A DNA stretch of 9,656 nucleotides. It comes from DASQFD01 sp035633255. Lineage in GTDB: Bacteria > Actinomycetota > Actinomycetes > Actinomycetales > Dermatophilaceae. The stretch covers positions 1 to 9,656 of the forward strand of contig DASQFD010000134.1 of the NCBI GenBank assembly GCA_035633255.1, written 5' to 3'. Shown here piece after piece: positions 6,143 through 9,656 of the stretch. The notes below the pieces were generated by a model. It was given only the letters and a program-made list of their open reading frames with translations. It was not told where the DNA came from and did no database searches. The position numbers were made by a program, and so were the translations under genes. Position 1 is the first letter of the stretch, and every line of letters begins with the position of its first letter.

Positions 6143-6183
6143 CGCCCGCCCCCGCCGGCCTCGGCGCCGCCCGAGCGCGGCGC
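6126..6183. terminator. Paired hairpins between the convergent hydrolase and ppa genes
   Basis: Hairpin 1: GCGGGGG (6126-6132) with CCCCCGC (6149-6155), spanning the hydrolase stop codon. Hairpin 2: GCGCCGC (6164-6170) with GCGGCGC (6177-6183), 6-nt loop, lying 15 bp past the ppa stop. Neither has a T-tract. In this short 56-bp convergent gap they probably stop transcription from both sides. Confidence 0.5.
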
Positions 6184-6198
6184 TGACGCGCTGCGGCC

Positions 6199-6846
6199 TC
6201 AGCCGTCGTCGCTGAGCGGCCGGTCCCGGGTGGCCAGCTCGCTCGCCACCCGCTCCCGGTGCGCCTGGATCTCCTCCGCCCGGGTCAGGCCCTCGGGCGC
6301 GCCGGGGGGCTCGGCCTGCGAGCGGCTCTCCAGCGTCGGCAGGCGCCATCGGGCGGTCGACATGCCCGCTGCGTGGGCCCGCTCGATGGCGTCGGTCACG
6401 CACTGCTCCGCCTCCTCGCGGCCGGCCCAGTGGGCCCCCTCGACGGACTTGCCGGGCTCGAGGTCCTTGTAGGTCTCGAAGAAGTGCTGGATCTCCAGCC
6501 GGTCGAACTCGCTCACGTCCTCGATCTCGCGGATGTGGCTCTTGCGCGGGTCGCCCGCCGGGATGCAGAGGATCTTGTCGTCGCCCCCGGCCTCGTCGCG
6601 CATGTGGAACATCCCGATCGGCCGCGCCCGCACCAGGCAGCCCGGCCACGTCGGCTCGTCGAGGAGGACCAGCGCGTCCAGCGGGTCGCCGTCCTCGCCC
6701 AGGCTGTCCTCGACGTACCCGTAGTCCGACGGGTAGGCCATCGACGTGAACAGCATGCGGTCCAGCCGGATCCGCCCCGTCTCGTGGTCGACCTCGTACT
6801 TGTTCTTGTGACCCTTGGGGATCTCGATCGTGACGTCGAACTCCAC
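6199..6846 (-). CDS. ppa: Family I inorganic pyrophosphatase with C-terminal extension
   Basis: This cytoplasmic enzyme hydrolyses pyrophosphate to two phosphates, pulling biosynthetic reactions forward. Residues 1-161 align by eye with actinobacterial family I enzymes: F-D-V-T-I-E-I-P-K-G at 3-12, K-Y-E-V-D-H at 16-21, the signature D-G-D-P-L-D at 52-57, and metal-binding Asp84 and Asp89. The active-site His21 typical of mycobacterial enzymes is present; their second one, His86, is Ala here. After residue 161 comes a hydrophilic tail of about 54 residues (215 in total, against roughly 160-175 usual in this family). The tail ends in a likely charged helix (E-E-I-Q-A-H-R-E-R-V-A-S-E-L). The start is GTG 6846 with AAGGAG (6854-6859) seven bases upstream; the frame is open for over 200 further codons but that part only shadows dacB. 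It is divergent from dacB. Confidence 0.95.
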   Translation of the reverse strand: MEFDVTIEIPKGHKNKYEVDHETGRIRLDRMLFTSMAYPSDYGYVEDSLGEDGDPLDALVLLDEPTWPGCLVRARPIGMFHMRDEAGGDDKILCIPAGDPRKSHIREIEDVSEFDRLEIQHFFETYKDLEPGKSVEGAHWAGREEAEQCVTDAIERAHAAGMSTARWRLPTLESRSQAEPPGAPEGLTRAEEIQAHRERVASELATRDRPLSDDG

Positions 6847-6875
6847 TGCGGCGCTCCTTCGCTCCCGGTGCAGGT

Positions 6876-6885
6876 GACCTAGGCT
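6876..6885. promoter_or_regulatory. Back-to-back -10 boxes of dacB and possibly ppa
   Basis: On the plus strand TAGGCT (6880-6885), a good actinobacterial -10, ends seven bases before dacB GTG 6893, giving a leaderless message. Its palindromic core CCTAGG (6878-6883) also makes TAGGTC on the minus strand (6881-6876), which would give ppa a short leader holding its AAGGAG. A weak dacB -35 may be TTCGCT (6858-6863). The plus-strand box is reasonably sure; the minus-strand one is speculative. Confidence 0.45.
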
Positions 6886-6892
6886 CGAGCCA

Positions 6893-8386
6893 GTGTCCCA
6901 GCCGGGACACCGCAGCACTCCGAGAGGGGTCCGGTTGAGACGGGCGGTCGCGGTCCCCCTCGCGCTCGTCCTCCTCGGCACGACCGGGTATGCCGTCGCC
7001 GACGTCCTCGACGTCGCCCCCGGCATCCTCACCCGGGACGGTCCACCGCAGCCCACGCCGACCCCCGGCGGCACCGCCAGCCCGACCTGGCTCGCGCTGC
7101 CCACCCCCACCGCCCCGGCGTCCGCGCCGGCACCGAGCCGGTCCGCCACCGCGACCGGGCCGGCCCCCGGGGCACCGAGCGCGTCCGGCCTCGCCGCCGC
7201 CCTCGCCGGGCCGCTCGCCGACCCGGCGCTCGGCAGCGTGGGCATCAGCGTGCGCGACGCCGTCACGGGGGCGGAGATCTGGTCGCGCTCGGCCGACCGC
7301 CCGCGGACCCCCGCGTCGACGGCCAAGCTGCTCTCGGCCCTGGCGGTGACCCGCACCCTCGACCCGGCGGACGCCATGACGACCTCCGTGGTCGCCGGGT
7401 CCCGCGCCGGTGAGGTCGTCCTCGTCGCCGGAGGCGACACCCTGCTCGCCTCCGGCGGCGGTCGCCCCGGCGTCGCCGGCCGGGCCGGCCTGGCGGACCT
7501 CGCCGAGCAGGTAGCCACGCGGCTCACCGCGCAGGGGGTGGGGGCGGTGACCCTGCGGCTCGACCTCGGCTACGCCGCGGGCCCGCCCGTCCCGGACACG
7601 TGGAAGCCCGCCGACGTCGGCGCCGGCTTCGCCCGGGCGGTGACGATGCTGGCGCTGGCCGACAGCCGGCCCGAGCCGGGCCGCCCGTCGCCGGCCGACC
7701 CGGCCGCCGAGGTCGGCCGCCGCCTCGCCGCCCTGCTCACCGAGCGCGGCCACCGGACCACCCTCGCCCCGGCCTCGTCCTGGGCCACCCCGGCGCCGAG
7801 CGGTGCCGCCGTCCTCGGCACGGTGGGGTCGGCCCCCTACGGCGACGTCCTCGCCCTGGCGCTGGACGACAGCGACAACGCGCTCACCGAGAACCTCGTC
7901 CGCCAGGCCATGGCGGCCCGCGGTGTCCCCACGGCCCGGCAGGGCGGGAGCGCCGACTTCGTCACCGCCGAGGTCCGCGCGGCGGGGGTGGTCACCACCG
8001 GCATGGTGCTCAAGGACGCGAGCGGGCTCTCGCCCGGCCAGCGCGTCAGCGCGCGGACCCTCTCCTCGGTCCTCGGCCTCGCGGCGGCCGGCACCCCCCC
8101 GGGGTTGCGCGGCGCGGTGGCCGCCCTGCCCGTGGCGGGCCTGACGGGAACCCTCGCCGACCGCTTCGACGAGGTGGGCACCCGGGCCGTGGCCGGCATA
8201 CCCCGTGCCAAGTCCGGTACCCTCACCGGAGCCTCCGGCCTCGCGGGGACCACCGTGGACGCCGACGGGCACCCGCTCACGTTCGTCGTCCTCGCCGACG
8301 ACCTCCCCCCGGCCCGGGGAACGCTCGAGGCGCGGGCCGCGTTGGACCGGGTCGCCGCCGCGCTCACCCGGTGCGGCTGCCGTTGA
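6893..8386 (+). CDS. dacB: D-alanyl-D-alanine carboxypeptidase/endopeptidase (PBP4 type, peptidase S13)
   Basis: A 497-residue low-molecular-weight penicillin-binding protein that removes terminal D-Ala or cuts cross-links in peptidoglycan outside the membrane. Residues 13-17 are basic (R-L-R-R) and 18-36 hydrophobic, serving as signal or membrane anchor. A Pro/Thr/Ala-rich linker follows to about 95. The three serine-acyltransferase motifs are all present: S142-T-A-K145, S327-D-N329 and K440-S-G442 followed by T-L-T. The long stretch between motifs one and two is typical of family S13. The start is GTG 6893, seven bases after a TAGGCT box and without a Shine-Dalgarno, so probably leaderless. 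The stop is 22 bp before the metalloprotease start, suggesting an operon with it and tilS. The gene is complete. Confidence 0.93.
   Translation: MSQPGHRSTPRGVRLRRAVAVPLALVLLGTTGYAVADVLDVAPGILTRDGPPQPTPTPGGTASPTWLALPTPTAPASAPAPSRSATATGPAPGAPSASGLAAALAGPLADPALGSVGISVRDAVTGAEIWSRSADRPRTPASTAKLLSALAVTRTLDPADAMTTSVVAGSRAGEVVLVAGGDTLLASGGGRPGVAGRAGLADLAEQVATRLTAQGVGAVTLRLDLGYAAGPPVPDTWKPADVGAGFARAVTMLALADSRPEPGRPSPADPAAEVGRRLAALLTERGHRTTLAPASSWATPAPSGAAVLGTVGSAPYGDVLALALDDSDNALTENLVRQAMAARGVPTARQGGSADFVTAEVRAAGVVTTGMVLKDASGLSPGQRVSARTLSSVLGLAAAGTPPGLRGAVAALPVAGLTGTLADRFDEVGTRAVAGIPRAKSGTLTGASGLAGTTVDADGHPLTFVVLADDLPPARGTLEARAALDRVAAALTRCGCR
6894..6909. promoter_or_regulatory. Inverted repeat overlapping the dacB start codon
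   Basis: TGTCCC (6894-6899) and GGGACA (6904-6909) are perfect 6-bp arms around AGCC. The repeat begins at the second base of the dacB GTG. It could be a DNA operator or, in a leaderless message, a hairpin within the first 17 bases that hides the start codon. Confidence 0.4.
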
Positions 8387-8408
8387 CCACCTCGACCTCA
8401 GGAGCACC

Positions 8409-9452
8409 GTGACCAGCTACGTCGACTGGGACTTCGCCAAGAGCACCGGGCGGGCCCTCGTGCCGGCCGGTCCCTCGGTGACCCCGGAGGAGGCCGCGGC
8501 CGAGGTCGGGGCCATCCACGCCGCGGCCGCCGCCGCGCGCACCCCCGTGGCGGAGACCTCCCGGCTGCACACCCCGGACGGTGCGCCGGCACCGGTCGTC
8601 GTCGACCGCGCGACGTGGATCTCGACCAACGCCGACTCGATGAGCGCGATGCTGGACCCCGCCTTCGAGACGATGGTGAGCAGGCGTGGCAACGCACCGA
8701 CGGGCACGATCGCCGCCCTCGGTGGGAAGCTGACCGGTGCGGAGGCGGGGGCCCTCTTCGCGTTCATGGCGAGCAAGGTGCTCGGGCAGTTCGACCTGGC
8801 GCCGCAGGGCACCCCGGCGCTGCTGCTCGTCGCGCCCAACATGATGGCCGTCACCCGCGAGCTGGACGTCGACGCCGCCGACTTCCGCTCCTGGGTGTGC
8901 ATGCACGAGGAGACCCACCGGGTCCAGTTCACGGCCGTCCCGTGGCTGCGCGACCACGTGGTCGCCTCCGCGCGCACCCTCGTCGTCGACCTCGCGCCGG
9001 ACCCCGCGCAGCTGCCGCAGCTGGCCCGCCGGCTCGCCGACCGCCTCCCCGAGGTGTTCGGCAGCGGCGGCAACGGCATCGTCGACCTCGTCACGACCCC
9101 CGAGCAGCGTGAGCAGCTGGCGTCCCTGACCGCCGTGATGTCGCTCCTGGAGGGCCACGCCGACGTCGTGATGGACGAGGTCGGGCCGGCCGTCATCCCC
9201 ACGGTCGCCGAGATCCGGGCGAAGTTCACCGAGCGGCGCAAGGGCGCCGGGGCCGTGGACCAGGTCCTCCGCAGGCTGCTCGGTCTCGAGGCGAAGATGC
9301 GCCAGTACCACGACGGCGCCGTCTTCGTCCGCGCCGTCACCGACAAGGTGGGGGTGGACGGCTTCAACGTCGTGTGGACCTCGCCGGAGACCCTGCCGCA
9401 CGCCCGGGAGATCACCGAGCCCGAGGAGTGGGTGCGCCGGGTGCACGGCTGA
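8409..9452 (+). CDS. Zinc-dependent metalloprotease, zincin_2 / DUF2342 family
   Basis: The 347-residue protein belongs to the actinobacterial family (Pfam Zincin_2, DUF2342) usually encoded between dacB and tilS. The zinc motif H166-E-E-T-H170 follows a W-V-C-M helix; E248 in L-E-G-H-A-D is my candidate third ligand. The N-terminal Y-V-D-W-D-F-A segment and the C-terminal Y-H-D-G-A-x-F segment are familiar family features as I recall them. There is no signal peptide, so it is probably cytoplasmic. The substrate is unknown; one subfamily has been labelled as associated with coenzyme F420 biosynthesis, but nothing in this window supports that link. The start is GTG 8409, with AGGAG at 8400-8404; the frame is open upstream, but there it overlaps dacB. 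It probably shares a transcript with dacB and tilS. The family call is firm, the role is not. Confidence 0.88.
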   Translation: MTSYVDWDFAKSTGRALVPAGPSVTPEEAAAEVGAIHAAAAAARTPVAETSRLHTPDGAPAPVVVDRATWISTNADSMSAMLDPAFETMVSRRGNAPTGTIAALGGKLTGAEAGALFAFMASKVLGQFDLAPQGTPALLLVAPNMMAVTRELDVDAADFRSWVCMHEETHRVQFTAVPWLRDHVVASARTLVVDLAPDPAQLPQLARRLADRLPEVFGSGGNGIVDLVTTPEQREQLASLTAVMSLLEGHADVVMDEVGPAVIPTVAEIRAKFTERRKGAGAVDQVLRRLLGLEAKMRQYHDGAVFVRAVTDKVGVDGFNVVWTSPETLPHAREITEPEEWVRRVHG

Positions 9453-9475
9453 GCCGCCCAAGCGCCGCCGCCCCT

Positions 9476-9509
9476 GACGCCCCTGCCGCCCCCGACGCCC
9501 CTGCCGCCC
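9476..9509 (+). repeat. Two direct copies of a 16-base unit, 18-bp period
   Basis: GACGCCCCTGCCGCCC occurs at 9476-9491 and again at 9494-9509, directly in front of the chosen tilS start. The period equals six codons. No Shine-Dalgarno is seen in this C-rich stretch. Confidence 0.85.
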
Positions 9510-9656
9510 GTGCCCGGACCCCCGCCCCCGGTGGCGGCCACCCGCCGCGCCGTCCGCGAGGTCCTGTCCGAGCTCGCGGCGGCGGCGTCGCCGACCGCCG
9601 TCGGGCCGGTGCTCGTGGCCTGCAGCGGTGGGGCCGACTCGCTGGCGCTGGCCGCC
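9510..9656 (+). CDS. tilS: tRNA(Ile)-lysidine synthase, N-terminal fragment cut by window edge
   Basis: Only 49 codons are in view. Residues 34-49 (V-L-V-A-C-S-G-G-A-D-S-L-A-L-A-A) contain the PP-loop S-G-G-A-D-S (39-44), which binds ATP in the TilS/MesJ family. The enzyme converts C34 of the tRNA-Ile CAU anticodon to lysidine, so that it reads AUA. The preceding G-P-P-P-P-V-A-A-T-R-R-A-V-R fits the usual actinobacterial TilS N-terminus, which favours GTG 9510; GTG 9531, seven codons later, is the alternative. Neither has a Shine-Dalgarno. The reading frame is the same as that of the metalloprotease 57 bp upstream, with no stop between. Position after dacB and the zincin gene supports the call. 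Confidence 0.85.
   Translation, partial: MPGPPPPVAATRRAVREVLSELAAAASPTAVGPVLVACSGGADSLALAA

Noticed and set aside
6847..7527. N-terminal extension of the pyrophosphatase frame by over 200 codons
   Set aside because: The enzyme's conserved N-terminus begins at GTG 6846 with a good ribosome site; the extension is antisense to dacB.
4415..8407. A 1330-codon open frame on the minus strand across the hydrolase, ppa and dacB genes
   Set aside because: It is antisense or out of frame to three well-supported genes, has a low-complexity Gly/Arg-rich translation, and results from the scarcity of stop codons in GC-rich DNA.

Overview
The window is very GC-rich chromosomal DNA from an actinomycete. Coding regions favour G/C at third positions, GTG starts are common, and several -10 boxes of the TAGGNT type sit directly in front of start codons. 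The order ppa / dacB / zinc-metalloprotease / tilS is a widespread actinobacterial core arrangement (Mycobacterium has the same gene set). Protein style fits a member of the Micrococcales, perhaps Intrasporangiaceae; that family placement is inference only.

Layout. Positions 1-168 are less GC-rich (about 60 % by hand count) and hold no intact gene, perhaps the edge of a mobile element. A DUF2071 (YqjF-like) gene follows (182-934, +), then a gene-poor stretch ending in a strong 13-bp hairpin terminator. Next is a small locus: on the minus strand a TetR-type regulator (1988-2563) and, downstream of it, a secreted two-repeat PepSY-like protein (1207-1899); divergent from these, a 14-TM DHA2-type drug exporter (2623-4224, +). 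The regulator/exporter gap carries a composite dyad on a single centre, which I read as the TetR operator.

After a 313-bp non-coding stretch with a 3-copy tandem repeat and an AT-rich island comes a secreted NlpC/P60 peptidoglycan hydrolase (4538-6142, +). It converges on inorganic pyrophosphatase ppa (6199-6846, -). From a 46-bp gap ppa diverges from dacB (6893-8386, +), followed by a zincin-family metalloprotease (8409-9452, +) and the first 49 codons of tilS, cut by the window edge.

How the genes work together. The NlpC/P60 enzyme and DacB both trim peptidoglycan outside the membrane. ppa and tilS are housekeeping genes (pyrophosphate removal; lysidine modification of tRNA-Ile). The TetR/exporter pair looks like a self-contained efflux switch; the role of the PepSY-like protein beside it is unknown. 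I see no tRNA, rRNA, CRISPR array, intact insertion sequence or defence system. The most interesting material is regulatory: the composite operator, a run of apparently leaderless starts, and a possibly bidirectional ppa/dacB promoter.
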